Shown: positions 8,179-16,920, numbered from the stretch's first letter. The stretch: DNA of 64,000 nt from Leifsonia sp. 466MF (GCF_900100265.1 NZ_LT629696.1:2728001-2792000); one strand, 5' to 3'. Notes: generated by a model from the letters alone, not told the origin. Program-made: numbers and translations.

Positions 8179-10176
8179 TCAGCGGACGGTCACGGAGCGA
8201 CAGCCCATCTGAGTGAACCCGGTGCTCGTCTGCACACAGACCGAGTACGTGCCCGGAGGCCGCGGGATCGTCACGTCGAACCCGTGGTAGGGCCCGGCGC
8301 CCGGATACAGGTTGTTGAACCAGCTCAGCGGCAGGTTCGCCTTCGCGGCCGCCCCGGCGCCGCTCACATCGATCCAGACGTAGGACGGAACGCTGCGCTG
8401 CGTGAGGTCGACGGCCCAGCCGTGCACCCGGAGACCGCCCGGCACCGCTTCGACGCCGTCGAGCGAACCGGAGTCGGACTGCGTCACCGTGACCGTCTTG
8501 CAGCCGAGGAGCTGTGTGCCGCCGACCCCGTAGACGCAGACCTGGTGCGTGCCCTTGGTCGCGGGCAGGAAGAGATCGAATCCGTTGCCTGTACCGATTC
8601 CGGGGAGGAGGTTGGGCAGCCAGCTCAGGCTCTTGTTCGTCTTGTACGGACCGCCGGCGCCGTCGACGTTGACCCACAGGTACGACTGGCTTGGCGACGT
8701 GTAGTCCGCGGACCACCCACTGATCTGCACCCCTCCGGGCACCGCTGCTGCCGAGTCGAACGACCCGGTGCCGCGAGGCACCGTGAGGGTGACACTGCGG
8801 ATGAGCACGTTCTGCGTCCCGTAGACGCCGTAGACGTCGAACTTGTGGGCGCCCGGCGACGCGGGCACTGTCACGTCGAAGCCGTGCGCGGTGCCAGAGC
8901 CCGGGTAGTAGGTGTTCAGCCAGTTGGTCGGGTTGCCCGCCTTGTACGGACCGCCCTGCCCGTCGACGTTCACCCAGATGTAGGCCGGCGCCGTGGTGGC
9001 GAAGTCGACGGCCCAACCGGTCAGGCGCGCTCCGCCCCAGGTCGCCGTCGCCGTGTCCAGGCTGCCCGAGCCGTACGGCACGGTGACGTACTTGCAGCCG
9101 AGGAGCGAGTTCGCGGACCCGCGGACGTTGTAGACGCAGATCTGGTGATCGCCCGGTGCCGCCTGGATCAGCTCCGAGAAGCCGTGGTTCGGGCCGTAGC
9201 CGGGGAACATGGCGTTGAACCAGCTCAGCGGCTTGTCGGCCTTCGACGGGCCGCCCTGCCCGTCGACGTTCACCCAGATGTACGAGGATGCCGTGGTCGA
9301 CGGGTCGTAGGACCAACCGCTGATCTGGATGCCCTTGTAGGTGCCGACCGCGCTGTCGAACGAGCCGTAGTGCGGCGCGGTGGTCGAGCCGAACCAGTCG
9401 GTGTACATGCGGAAGAAGTTGCGGTTTCCGTAGGCCGAGCATCCATCGCCTGTGCCGTAGAGGTTCGCGAGAGCTGCCGCATTGGGCGTGTACGGCGTGT
9501 AGTAGTAGAGCGCCGCGGTCGCGGCGTTCTGGATCTGGACCGCCTTGGTGCCGCAGGCCGCGTTCGGGCTGTACTGGATGTTCGCGACGCCTCCGACCGG
9601 GATCCAGGTGAAGAAGTTGCTGGTGCCCGCCGGGTTTCCGTAGCGCTTGAACTGCCACGCGGCCTTGTAGACCTGGTTGTAGAAGCCGAAGTACTCCGAG
9701 TCGCACGGCGCGGTGTCAGGGCAGGCGTACCCCATTGCGATCTGGTAACGGGAGGCGGTCGGCGCGGTCGAGGAGACGAGCCCCTGCTCCTTCTCGAGGG
9801 TGACCAGGATCGCCTTGGCGCTGATGCTGCACGCCTGCTGGACCTTGAAGATGATCTGGGCGGCCGACTCGTTCGATGCGCCGCTGTACGCCCGGCACAT
9901 CGGGTCAGCGCCACGGCTGTACGTGCTCTGCGTGTAGCTCTTCAGACAGGTGTACCCCGACTGGCAGCTCGGCACGCGGGAGTTGAGGAACGACTGGATC
10001 TCGGCGGTCGTCATCGCGGCCGGATCGTAGAAGTTCTCATCGCTGATGATGTAGCCCGGCTGGAAGTCGCTTCCGCTCGCAGCCTCGGCCGACGGAGCCG
10101 GCAGCAGCTGGGTCACCGGAACGAGCACGGCGACGGCGAGCAGCAGCGTCCCGAGGATGGAGAGGACTCGCTTCAT
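8179..10176 (-). CDS. Secreted protein with four C-terminal beta-type repeats
   Basis: The start is ATG at 10176, because from there the protein opens with a clear signal peptide (MKRVLSILG, a hydrophobic core, then APSAEA near residue 32); translation further upstream is low-complexity. The mature protein has an N-terminal domain (about 35-265) with several Cys residues and EKEQGLV, of a type found in actinobacterial secreted proteins sometimes labelled hemagglutinin. Four tandem repeats of about 98 residues follow (about 268-665), each with the pattern GSxD, GW(S/A)xD, (Y/I)xWVNVDG, PGxGxxHGF, CVYxV, LLGC. No sortase motif is seen. It is probably wall-associated and may bind glycan; catalytic activity cannot be assigned. 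Confidence 0.75.
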   Translation of the reverse strand: MKRVLSILGTLLLAVAVLVPVTQLLPAPSAEAASGSDFQPGYIISDENFYDPAAMTTAEIQSFLNSRVPSCQSGYTCLKSYTQSTYSRGADPMCRAYSGASNESAAQIIFKVQQACSISAKAILVTLEKEQGLVSSTAPTASRYQIAMGYACPDTAPCDSEYFGFYNQVYKAAWQFKRYGNPAGTSNFFTWIPVGGVANIQYSPNAACGTKAVQIQNAATAALYYYTPYTPNAAALANLYGTGDGCSAYGNRNFFRMYTDWFGSTTAPHYGSFDSAVGTYKGIQISGWSYDPSTTASSYIWVNVDGQGGPSKADKPLSWFNAMFPGYGPNHGFSELIQAAPGDHQICVYNVRGSANSLLGCKYVTVPYGSGSLDTATATWGGARLTGWAVDFATTAPAYIWVNVDGQGGPYKAGNPTNWLNTYYPGSGTAHGFDVTVPASPGAHKFDVYGVYGTQNVLIRSVTLTVPRGTGSFDSAAAVPGGVQISGWSADYTSPSQSYLWVNVDGAGGPYKTNKSLSWLPNLLPGIGTGNGFDLFLPATKGTHQVCVYGVGGTQLLGCKTVTVTQSDSGSLDGVEAVPGGLRVHGWAVDLTQRSVPSYVWIDVSGAGAAAKANLPLSWFNNLYPGAGPYHGFDVTIPRPPGTYSVCVQTSTGFTQMGCRSVTVR
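8182..9375 (-). repeat. Four coding tandem repeats (about 295 bp each)
   Basis: The 3' 1.2 kb of the secreted-protein gene consists of four diverged tandem units encoding about 98 residues each. All carry the GW-D, WVNVDG, HGF and VTV landmarks at matching positions. The last unit is the most diverged (WIDVSGAG in place of WVNVDGQG). Confidence 0.8.
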
Positions 10177-10341
10177 GGTTGGGGGTTCCCTGGTCGGCGG
10201 GAGCGCTCCCCAGCGCACTATCGCGGCGCCGGGCGGCCCGGATGCACCGGGTCGGCGGGCGCATCCGCCCCCAGAGTACGTCAGCTCTCGGCGCTTTCCC
10301 AGCATTTGAGCGGGTTGTCGCGCTCCGTTGACTGCCCCTCT

Positions 10342-10372
10342 TTGAGGGTCACGGAGGCTGCCCTCGTAAGAT
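10342..10372 (+). promoter_or_regulatory. Candidate promoter for the 10.4-19.2 kb plus-strand run
   Basis: TTGAGG (10342-10347) and TAAGAT (10367-10372) are separated by 19 nt, 36 nt before the ATG at 10409. The spacer is slightly long. This 232-bp divergent gap (10177-10408) must also hold the promoter of the secreted-protein gene, which I could not locate. Confidence 0.4.
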
Positions 10373-10408
10373 GGCAGCGGCATACGCACGGCAGAGAGAA
10401 CGGTTCCG

Positions 10409-10645
10409 ATGGCTTCCACCACTTCCCGTCCATCCACGGAGGACGAGCTGGCCGCCGCCCGGCGGGAGATCCGCGCGCTGCGCGCCGAGCTCGCGTCCAA
10501 CGCGCCAACGATCGACGACCTCCGGCGTCAGGTGACGGCGGCCGAGGAGCAGGCGGAGCGCTATAGGAAGCAGGTCACCGCGATGCGCTCGTCGATGTCG
10601 TGGCGCATCACCAAGCCGCTCCGCATGCTCGCGCGCCGAGGCTGA
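10409..10645 (+). CDS. Coiled-coil miniprotein with SxSWRxTxPLR tail
   Basis: A 78-residue protein: residues about 10-58 form a charged heptad-rich coiled coil (DELAAARREIRALRAEL), and 61-78 form a basic amphipathic tail containing SSMSWRITKPLR. The same tail motif (SSSWRVTAPLR) ends the GT4 encoded at 17795-19168, and coiled coil plus basic tail also ends the GT2 at 13539-14660. It may be an assembly or membrane-interface peptide for the glycosyltransferases encoded downstream; I know of no assigned function. It is the first gene of the plus-strand run, 3 nt before the next start. Confidence 0.6.
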   Translation: MASTTSRPSTEDELAAARREIRALRAELASNAPTIDDLRRQVTAAEEQAERYRKQVTAMRSSMSWRITKPLRMLARRG

Positions 10646-10648
10646 CGG

Positions 10649-11473
10649 GTGGCCGGAAACCGCGCCTCCGAGCGCGTCCTCGATCTCGTCCGCCGCGATG
10701 TCACCGTCGAGCGCGGACCCGCCCGGCCGCCCGCCGGCGACCGCATCGCGATCGTCGCCAGCTGGGGCACCGACGCCCGGGTGAGCCGTTCGCTCAGCGA
10801 ACTCGTCCGCGCGCTCGACCAGGCCGGGTACCCGTCCATCGTGGTGCGCGCCTCCGACGACCACGCCCCCCTGCGCTGGCCGACCGCCCTGCCCGAGTCG
10901 ACGATCGTGGTGCGGAAGCCGAACATCGGCTACGACTTCGGTTCCTGGGCCGTCGGCCTCGACCGGTTCCGCTCCGTCGCGAAGCGCCGCAATGTGATCC
11001 TCGTGAACGATTCCATGCTCGGCCCGTTCGCACCGCTGGACGGCATGATCGACTCCTTCGAGGGCACCGGCGCCGACGTCTGGGGCGCCACGAACACGCG
11101 GCAGATCGTGCCGCACCTGCAGAGCTACCTGCTCGGCTTCCACGGGGGCGTGCTCGCCGACCCGGCGATCCGGCAGTTCTGGCGCAACATCAAGCACCTC
11201 GACGACAAGACCAGCATCATCGGCGACTACGAGCTGGGCTTCAGCCGCCTCCTGCGAGCGGAAGGTCTGACCTCCCGTGCGTGGTTCGACTCGGAGCGCG
11301 TCGTCTCCCCCACCGACAACCCGGTCATCACCGGGTGGCGGCGACTGGTCGAGCTCGGATTCCCGTTCGTCAAGCGGGAACTGGTGCGCGACCCCTCCGT
11401 CACGCCGGACGCCCGTCTGGCCCCCGATATCATCCGCGAACGGTTCGGCGCCGACGTCGGCGAGTGGCTGTGA
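10649..11473 (+). CDS. RgpF-like rhamnan/polysaccharide synthesis protein
   Basis: A 274-residue protein resembling the RgpF family, named after a streptococcal rhamnan biosynthesis gene. Landmarks are the N-terminal IAIVASWG strand, NIGYDFGSW with the conserved Gly-Tyr-Asp-Phe, ILVNDSMLGPF and GFHGGV. These proteins are thought to act as glycosyltransferases or partner proteins in rhamnose-polymer assembly. It starts at GTG 10649, three bases after the coiled-coil gene, and its TGA overlaps the first possible GTG of the next gene. The next gene carries a second RgpF-type domain. Confidence 0.75.
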   Translation: MAGNRASERVLDLVRRDVTVERGPARPPAGDRIAIVASWGTDARVSRSLSELVRALDQAGYPSIVVRASDDHAPLRWPTALPESTIVVRKPNIGYDFGSWAVGLDRFRSVAKRRNVILVNDSMLGPFAPLDGMIDSFEGTGADVWGATNTRQIVPHLQSYLLGFHGGVLADPAIRQFWRNIKHLDDKTSIIGDYELGFSRLLRAEGLTSRAWFDSERVVSPTDNPVITGWRRLVELGFPFVKRELVRDPSVTPDARLAPDIIRERFGADVGEWL

Positions 11474-11493
11474 GCGGCCAGGAAGGAACGCCC

Positions 11494-13530
11494 GTGGCAT
11501 CCAGAGGACGGCAGATCCGCCGCAACATCAGCGCAGCGTTCCAGATCGCCGCGAGCGGCATCGCGCCGCGCGAGACGGTCATCCCGCCGCAGCCGCACCC
11601 GGCGGACCACGCGGCCTGGGTGGACCGCCGCACCGGGAAGCTGCGGCCGACGCTGCCCGACGCCTGGGCCTCGCGGTACGAGTACCCGGCGGCACCCGCC
11701 CGCATCGGCGTGCTGATGCACGTCTTCTACACGGATCTGGTTCCCGAGCTGTGCGAACAGCTGCGGAACATCCCCGTGCCGTTCGACCTCATCGTCACCA
11801 ACGCGAGCGGCGAGGAGCTGGACCTCCCCCTGGAGGACGTTCCGCTGGCCGGCCACGTCGCCGTGCTGCCCGTCGCGAATCACGGCCGCGACATCCTGCC
11901 GATGATCGAGGTCGTCAACGCCGGACTCCTCGACCCGTACGAGCTGGTCCTCAAGGTGCATACGAAGAAGAGCACCTGGCGGGAGGAGCACGCCGAGTTG
12001 TCCGGCACGGGCGACGACTGGCGTTCCTCTCTCTACGGCACCGTGCTCGGCTCGGCCGACAACGTGCAGACCGTGCTCGGCGCTTTCGCGGAGGACCCGA
12101 GCATCGGGATCGTCACCGCGGACGAGGACATCGTCGGCACGGAGTTCTGGGGCGGCGACCTGGAGCGGACGCGGGCACTCATGCGCCGCCTCCAGCTCTC
12201 GGTCAGCGAGCACGACCTCCGCTTCGCCTCCGGCTCGGTGTACTGGATCCGCGGCTTCCTGCTCCAGGGGCTGCGCGCGTTCGCCATGGATGCGGAGGAC
12301 TTCGAGCCCGAGGCCGGTCAGGTCGACGGGACGACCGCACACGCGGTCGAGCGAGCGCTCGGGCTGGTGACGCTCGAGGCGGGCTACCGGATCACCGGCC
12401 GCGGAACCGTCGATGCCCCCGCCGACGACAGCTGGCGGCACTTCGAGCTGGACGCCGACCGCACTCCGCGCGCCCGCGTCATCCCCTTCTACCTGCCGCA
12501 GTTCCACACGTTCCCCGAGAACGACCAGTGGTGGGGACCGGGCTTCACCGAGTGGTCGAACGTCACGGCGGCTCGGCCCGTCTTCGAAGGGCACAACCAG
12601 CCGCTGCTCCCGTCGGAGCTGGGCTTCTACGACCTCTCGGTGGAGGGTGTGCGAGACCGGCAGTACGACCTCGCCCGGTCCGCCGGCATCGAGGGTTTCA
12701 TGTACTACTACTACTGGTTCTCCGGGAAGAAGCTCATGGACCTCCCGGTGGAGCGGCTGCACGCGGCAGACAGGGACCAGCCGTTCTGCCTGATGTGGGC
12801 CAACGAGAACTGGTCGCGCCGGTGGGACGGCAGCGAGTCCAGCATCCTCATCGCCCAGGACTACGACCAGGTGCCGGCGGAGCAGTTCATCGAGGACGTC
12901 ATGCATCTGCTCCTCGATCCGCGGTACATCCGCGTCGACGGCAAGCCGCTGGTGGCCGTGTACAAGATCGCCCAGCTGCCCGACTTCCCGAAGACGCTGC
13001 AGCGCTGGCGGGAGCGCGCCGTCGAGGAGGGCCTGCCCGGCCTCCACATCGCGACCGTCGACGTCGGGCGCGAGATGGACGGCATCGACGGAGCCCTCTC
13101 GGACTACGGGATCGACGCCTTCCTGGAGTTCGCTCCGCACAACCGCCGCTGGACCACCGTCGACCTGGAGAAGCTCGACCGTTTCGACCCGCGCTTCGAG
13201 GGTCACGTGCTCAGCTATCCCGAGATGGCGGTCACCTCGGAGCTCGTCCTCCGCGAGCCCGTCGAGGAGGAGCGGTACCCGGGCGTGATGGTCAATTTCG
13301 ACAACACGGCGCGCCGCCAGTGGCGTCCCGACCTCTGGTATGGTTCCAATCCGTACACGTTCCGGCGCTGGTTGAACTCGGCCATCTCCGCCGTCGCCGA
13401 CCGTGAACCCGAACATCGCATCGTCTTCGTGAACGCATGGAACGAGTGGGCGGAGTCTGCTGTGCTCGAACCGTCGCAGCGCTTCGGCCGGACGTTCCTG
13501 CTCGCCGTGAAGGATGCGCTCCTCAGGTAA
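11494..13530 (+). CDS. RgpF-like / WbsX (GH99-like) two-domain polysaccharide protein
   Basis: A 678-residue protein. The N-terminal half (about 60-320) resembles RgpF (NHGRDILPM, LKVHTKKS, ASGSVYWIR). The C-terminal half from about 326 is a WbsX/GH99-like domain with FYLPQFHTFPEND, WWGPGFTEWSNV, FMYYYYWFSGK, WANENWSRRWDG and VNAWNEWAE; its acids are spaced as in O-antigen-locus WbsX proteins. It is probably a glycan-modifying or glycosyltransferase enzyme acting in the cytoplasm. GTG at 11494 is chosen because GGAAGGA lies 6 nt upstream; the alternative GTG at 11470 overlaps the previous stop. Confidence 0.75.
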   Translation: MASRGRQIRRNISAAFQIAASGIAPRETVIPPQPHPADHAAWVDRRTGKLRPTLPDAWASRYEYPAAPARIGVLMHVFYTDLVPELCEQLRNIPVPFDLIVTNASGEELDLPLEDVPLAGHVAVLPVANHGRDILPMIEVVNAGLLDPYELVLKVHTKKSTWREEHAELSGTGDDWRSSLYGTVLGSADNVQTVLGAFAEDPSIGIVTADEDIVGTEFWGGDLERTRALMRRLQLSVSEHDLRFASGSVYWIRGFLLQGLRAFAMDAEDFEPEAGQVDGTTAHAVERALGLVTLEAGYRITGRGTVDAPADDSWRHFELDADRTPRARVIPFYLPQFHTFPENDQWWGPGFTEWSNVTAARPVFEGHNQPLLPSELGFYDLSVEGVRDRQYDLARSAGIEGFMYYYYWFSGKKLMDLPVERLHAADRDQPFCLMWANENWSRRWDGSESSILIAQDYDQVPAEQFIEDVMHLLLDPRYIRVDGKPLVAVYKIAQLPDFPKTLQRWRERAVEEGLPGLHIATVDVGREMDGIDGALSDYGIDAFLEFAPHNRRWTTVDLEKLDRFDPRFEGHVLSYPEMAVTSELVLREPVEEERYPGVMVNFDNTARRQWRPDLWYGSNPYTFRRWLNSAISAVADREPEHRIVFVNAWNEWAESAVLEPSQRFGRTFLLAVKDALLR

Positions 13531-13538
13531 GGAAACCC

Positions 13539-14660
13539 GTGAAACTCGCTATGACGGTGATGGTCCGCGATGAGGCGGACATCATCCGGCCGATGATCGA
13601 GCACCATCTCGATCAAGGGGTCGACGTCCTGATCGTGACGGACAACGGCTCCGTCGACGGCACCGCGGAGATCCTCGGCGAGTTCGCCGAGCGCGGCCTG
13701 ATCGACCTGCGCCACGATCCCGTGCAGCGCAAGCAGCAGAGCTCCGTCGTGACGGGCATGGCGCGCGACGCCGCCACCCGGTACGGCGCGGACTGGGTCG
13801 TCAATGCCGACGCCGACGAGTTCTGGGTCACCCGCGACCCGGCGCTCACGCTCAAGCAGGCGTTCGAGCACATCGATCCGGCGCTCCGCGCATTCACCGT
13901 CCCGGTCGTGGACATGACCGGACCGGCCGCACTGGCCGGCACCGGCCTCCAGCGGCTGATCTACCGCGACGAGCGGACGGTCGAGCAGCTGAACGCCGTC
14001 GGCCTCCACGCCCACTCCACGCCGGACGCCGTGCACGTCGGCGACCCCGACATCGAGGTCGCGCAGGGCAACCACTTCGTCAACCTCGAGAGCGCGGGCG
14101 AGCCCGACCCCGCCTACGCGGTGGAGGTGCTCCACTTCCCGTGGCGGTCGTGGCGGCAGTTCGCGCACAAGGTCGAGAACGCCGGGCGCGCGTACGAGAG
14201 CAACCCGGAGCTCACGCCGAGTCCGAACCATCACGGGATGCGCGACTACCGCCGTCTTCGCGCCGGTACTCTGCTGGCGTCCTACCTGGTGCGCAATCCG
14301 ACCGCCGAGGAGATCGAGCGCGGGCTCGCCGACGGCTCCTTCCGTCTCGAGCGGCGCATCGCGGACCGCTGGCCATCGCCCGTCGCCGACGAGCTCGTGG
14401 ACGAGCAGGCGTACGCGCAGGAGTACGCCTACGGCCGGGAGCTCGGTGCGATGGAGCTGCGCATCCGCGAGCTGGAGCGCCAGGGCGTGCGCGAGCGCGA
14501 CATGATCTTCGACCTGAGCGATCAGGTCGGCGCCCTCAACGCGCATATCGCCGAGCTCTCCACGGCGGTGACGGAGGCCCGGCAGCGGGCCGACGAACGG
14601 CTCTCGGCCAAGGTCGCACGGGTCGTCCGGCAGCGCTCCAGCCGCCGCGACCACGCCTGA
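13539..14660 (+). CDS. GT2-type glycosyltransferase with C-terminal coiled coil
   Basis: A 373-residue protein. MTVMVRDEADIIRPMIEHH, TDNGSVDGT and NADADEFW mark a GT2 enzyme of the Glyco_tranf_2_4 type, where the DADEFW acids hold the metal. From about residue 300 the chain becomes a long coiled coil (ELRIRELERQ and following) ending in a basic SSRRDHA tail. GTG at 13539 is chosen because GGAAA lies 4-8 nt upstream and the conserved strand starts immediately after. It is 8 nt downstream of the RgpF-WbsX gene. Donor and acceptor are unknown. Confidence 0.75.
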   Translation: MKLAMTVMVRDEADIIRPMIEHHLDQGVDVLIVTDNGSVDGTAEILGEFAERGLIDLRHDPVQRKQQSSVVTGMARDAATRYGADWVVNADADEFWVTRDPALTLKQAFEHIDPALRAFTVPVVDMTGPAALAGTGLQRLIYRDERTVEQLNAVGLHAHSTPDAVHVGDPDIEVAQGNHFVNLESAGEPDPAYAVEVLHFPWRSWRQFAHKVENAGRAYESNPELTPSPNHHGMRDYRRLRAGTLLASYLVRNPTAEEIERGLADGSFRLERRIADRWPSPVADELVDEQAYAQEYAYGRELGAMELRIRELERQGVRERDMIFDLSDQVGALNAHIAELSTAVTEARQRADERLSAKVARVVRQRSSRRDHA

Positions 14661-14714
14661 TTCCACCGTCCCGGGCACTCAGGCGGCGCACGGCCGGGTC
14701 CGGGAGCGGCCGAC

Positions 14715-14720
14715 TATACT
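14715..14720 (+). promoter_or_regulatory. Possible -10 box before the exporter genes
   Basis: TATACT lies 35 nt before the ATG of the ABC permease in the only sizeable gap (94 nt) of the plus-strand run. No convincing -35 box is found. It could provide extra transcription of wzm-wzt. Confidence 0.35.
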
Positions 14721-14754
14721 TGCGAGGTCCCCCGCCCCCGACGAAAAGAAGTGC

Positions 14755-15657
14755 ATGTCAGCCCAGGCGCGATTCGAGGCTCTCTCCCGCCAGAAACTGG
14801 CGCCGGTCGGAGCCGCCTCGCCCACCGGCCGACGGTCGATCGCCGCGTTGAAGGAGATTTTCTCGCACCGCGAGATGCTCTCGCTGCTCGTCCGCCGCGA
14901 CCTGAAGTCCCGCTACAAGGACAGCGCCCTCGGGTTCGTCTGGACCCTGATCCGTCCGCTGACGCAGCTGTTCATCTACTACATCGTCATCGGCAAGTTC
15001 CTGTCGGCCGAGCGCGGCATCCCCGAGTTCGCGGTCTACGTCTTCACCGGCCTGACGGCCTACGGCCTCCTCAGCGAGATCATCGGAGGCGGCACCGCGT
15101 CGATCGTGGGCAACGCCGGACTGATCAAGAAGGTGTACCTCCCCCGCGAGGTGTTCCCGCTGGCGAGCGTCGGATCCGCGCTGTTCAACTTCGCCATCCA
15201 GCTCGGGATCCTGCTGATCTTCACAGCGATCCTCGGCTCCTTCCCGTGGTCGCCCGACTTCTTCTACTTCTTCCCGGCGCTGCTGGTGCTGCTGGTCTAC
15301 GGCACGGCCTTCGCCCTGCTGCTCTCCGCCCTCAACGTCTACCTGCGCGACATCCAGTACCTCGTCGAGGTGCTGCTGCTCCTCCTGCTGTGGGCCTCCC
15401 CGATCGTCTACTCGTGGAGCATGGTGAAGGGCATCCTCGGCCCGGGTCTCGCGCTCGAGATCTACACCGACAACCCGATCACGCTGGCGGTCCTCGGCTT
15501 CCAGAAGGCGTTCTGGATGGGCGGCCAGGCGACCGCGGAGTACCCCGCCGGCCTCGCTCTGCGCCTCGGCATCGCCTTCGTCATCGGTCTGGTGCTGCTG
15601 GTGTCCTTCCAGCGGGTCTTCCAGCGCCTTCAGGGCAACTTCGCGCAGGCTCTCTAG
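14755..15657 (+). CDS. wzm: ABC-2 type polysaccharide exporter permease
   Basis: A 300-residue inner-membrane protein with a cytoplasmic amphipathic N-terminus (REMLSLLVRRDLKSRYKDS) and six transmembrane helices, the layout of Wzm/TagG/RfbD permeases that export lipid-linked surface polymers. LGFVWTLIRPL and the Pro-rich ASPIVYSW segment fit the family. The ATPase partner Wzt starts 10 nt downstream. The pair should move the finished undecaprenyl-linked polymer to the outer face before transfer to the wall. Confidence 0.9.
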   Translation: MSAQARFEALSRQKLAPVGAASPTGRRSIAALKEIFSHREMLSLLVRRDLKSRYKDSALGFVWTLIRPLTQLFIYYIVIGKFLSAERGIPEFAVYVFTGLTAYGLLSEIIGGGTASIVGNAGLIKKVYLPREVFPLASVGSALFNFAIQLGILLIFTAILGSFPWSPDFFYFFPALLVLLVYGTAFALLLSALNVYLRDIQYLVEVLLLLLLWASPIVYSWSMVKGILGPGLALEIYTDNPITLAVLGFQKAFWMGGQATAEYPAGLALRLGIAFVIGLVLLVSFQRVFQRLQGNFAQAL

Positions 15658-15667
15658 GAAGCACGGT

Positions 15668-16906
15668 ATGACGGACAAACTCACCACCCGCCCGGAGCCC
15701 CGCACCGCGGAGAGCTCGCCGGAGATCGTCGTCATCGACGACGTCTCCAAGCGCTTCGTGCTGCGCAAGGACAACTCGCTCAAGGAGCGCCTCGTCGCCT
15801 TCGGCCGCGGCCGGAAGCACCGCGAGGAGTTCTGGGCGCTCCGCAACGTCTCGGCGACCATCACCGCCGGTCACACCGTCGCCCTGATCGGTCACAACGG
15901 CTCCGGCAAGTCGACGCTGCTCAAGGTCATCGGCGGCATCGTCGACCCGACGAGCGGCACCGTCAGCCGGCGCGGCCGCATCGCGGCGCTGCTGGAGCTG
16001 GGGGCCGGGTTCCACCCCGACCTGACCGGCCGCGAGAACGTCTACCTCAACGCCTCGATCATGGGGCTGAGCCGCGCCGAGACCGAGGCCCGGTTCGACG
16101 ACATAGTGGCGTTCTCAGGCATCGGCGACTTCATCGACACGCAGGTGAAGTTCTACTCTTCCGGCATGTACGTCCGTCTGGCCTTCGCCGTCGCCGTGCA
16201 CACCGACCCCGACCTGCTGCTCGTCGACGAGGTCCTCGCTGTCGGCGACGAGGCGTTCCAGCGCAAGTGCCTCGACAAGATCCGCTCGTTCCAGGAGGAG
16301 GGGCGCACCATCATCCTGGTGACGCACACCCTCAGCCAGGTGATCGAGCTGGCCGACCGCGCCATCCTCCTCAACCAGGGCGAGATCGTGTTCGACGGGG
16401 AGCCGCGTGACGCGGTGTCCCAGTTCCGCGACATCCTCGAGGAGCGCCGCGTGACGGAGGTCGACGCCAACGGCCGTCTGACGGCCCCGGAGCGCGAGGC
16501 CCGCATCAACGTCGTCTCCGCGAAGCCGGACGGCAAGACCGTGGGCTCCCCGCTGGAGCGCGACGACGACCTCCTCATCACGATGCAGATCGACCACTAC
16601 CAGCCCGTCGAGGGCTGGACCTGCGGCGTCCAGATCGACAACGCCATGGGCCAGGTCGTTCTGGGCACCTCGACGCCGCGCGCCGGGACGGAGCTGCCCG
16701 CGTCGAGTGGTCCGCAGACCCTGCAGCTGCGGTTGCAGCGGCCGCAGTTCGGCCCGGGCAAGTACTTCGTCAACGTGTCCCTGATGGACCCGACGGGCCG
16801 CCACTTCGCCGACCTCCCCCAGGCGACGAGCTTCGATGTCGCTCAGGACCCGTCGACAGTGGGGATGCTGTACGCCAAGCCGACCTTCTCGATCGTCGAC
16901 GACTGA
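15668..16906 (+). CDS. wzt: Polysaccharide ABC exporter ATPase with C-terminal glycan-recognition domain
   Basis: A 412-residue protein. The nucleotide-binding domain has Walker A GHNGSGKST (about 76-84), an atypical signature YSSGMYVRLAFA (the usual Wzt/TagH form) and Walker B LLLVDEVLAVGD (about 182-193), with the switch His in THTLSQ. Residues about 270-412 form an extra beta-rich domain of the kind that in O9a-type Wzt proteins recognises the capped non-reducing end of the chain. That suggests that the polymer exported here carries a terminal modification. It is paired with the upstream permease. Confidence 0.9.
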   Translation: MTDKLTTRPEPRTAESSPEIVVIDDVSKRFVLRKDNSLKERLVAFGRGRKHREEFWALRNVSATITAGHTVALIGHNGSGKSTLLKVIGGIVDPTSGTVSRRGRIAALLELGAGFHPDLTGRENVYLNASIMGLSRAETEARFDDIVAFSGIGDFIDTQVKFYSSGMYVRLAFAVAVHTDPDLLLVDEVLAVGDEAFQRKCLDKIRSFQEEGRTIILVTHTLSQVIELADRAILLNQGEIVFDGEPRDAVSQFRDILEERRVTEVDANGRLTAPEREARINVVSAKPDGKTVGSPLERDDDLLITMQIDHYQPVEGWTCGVQIDNAMGQVVLGTSTPRAGTELPASSGPQTLQLRLQRPQFGPGKYFVNVSLMDPTGRHFADLPQATSFDVAQDPSTVGMLYAKPTFSIVDD

Positions 16907-16920
16907 GGCCCTGCGCTGAG

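Noticed and set aside
10177..10500. N-terminal 108-codon extension of the secreted protein
   Set aside because: It would bury the signal peptide and runs antisense to the coiled-coil gene; ATG 10176 gives a normal secretory start.
5698..10566. A 1622-codon open frame on the plus strand opposite the GT2-GT4 fusion and secreted-protein genes
   Set aside because: Its translation is Arg/Asp/Val-rich without domains, and it mirrors genes with clear motifs on the other strand; a GC-bias shadow.
11227..13416. A 729-codon minus-strand frame opposite the RgpF-WbsX gene
   Set aside because: No recognisable motif; the plus strand carries many WbsX/GH99-like landmarks.
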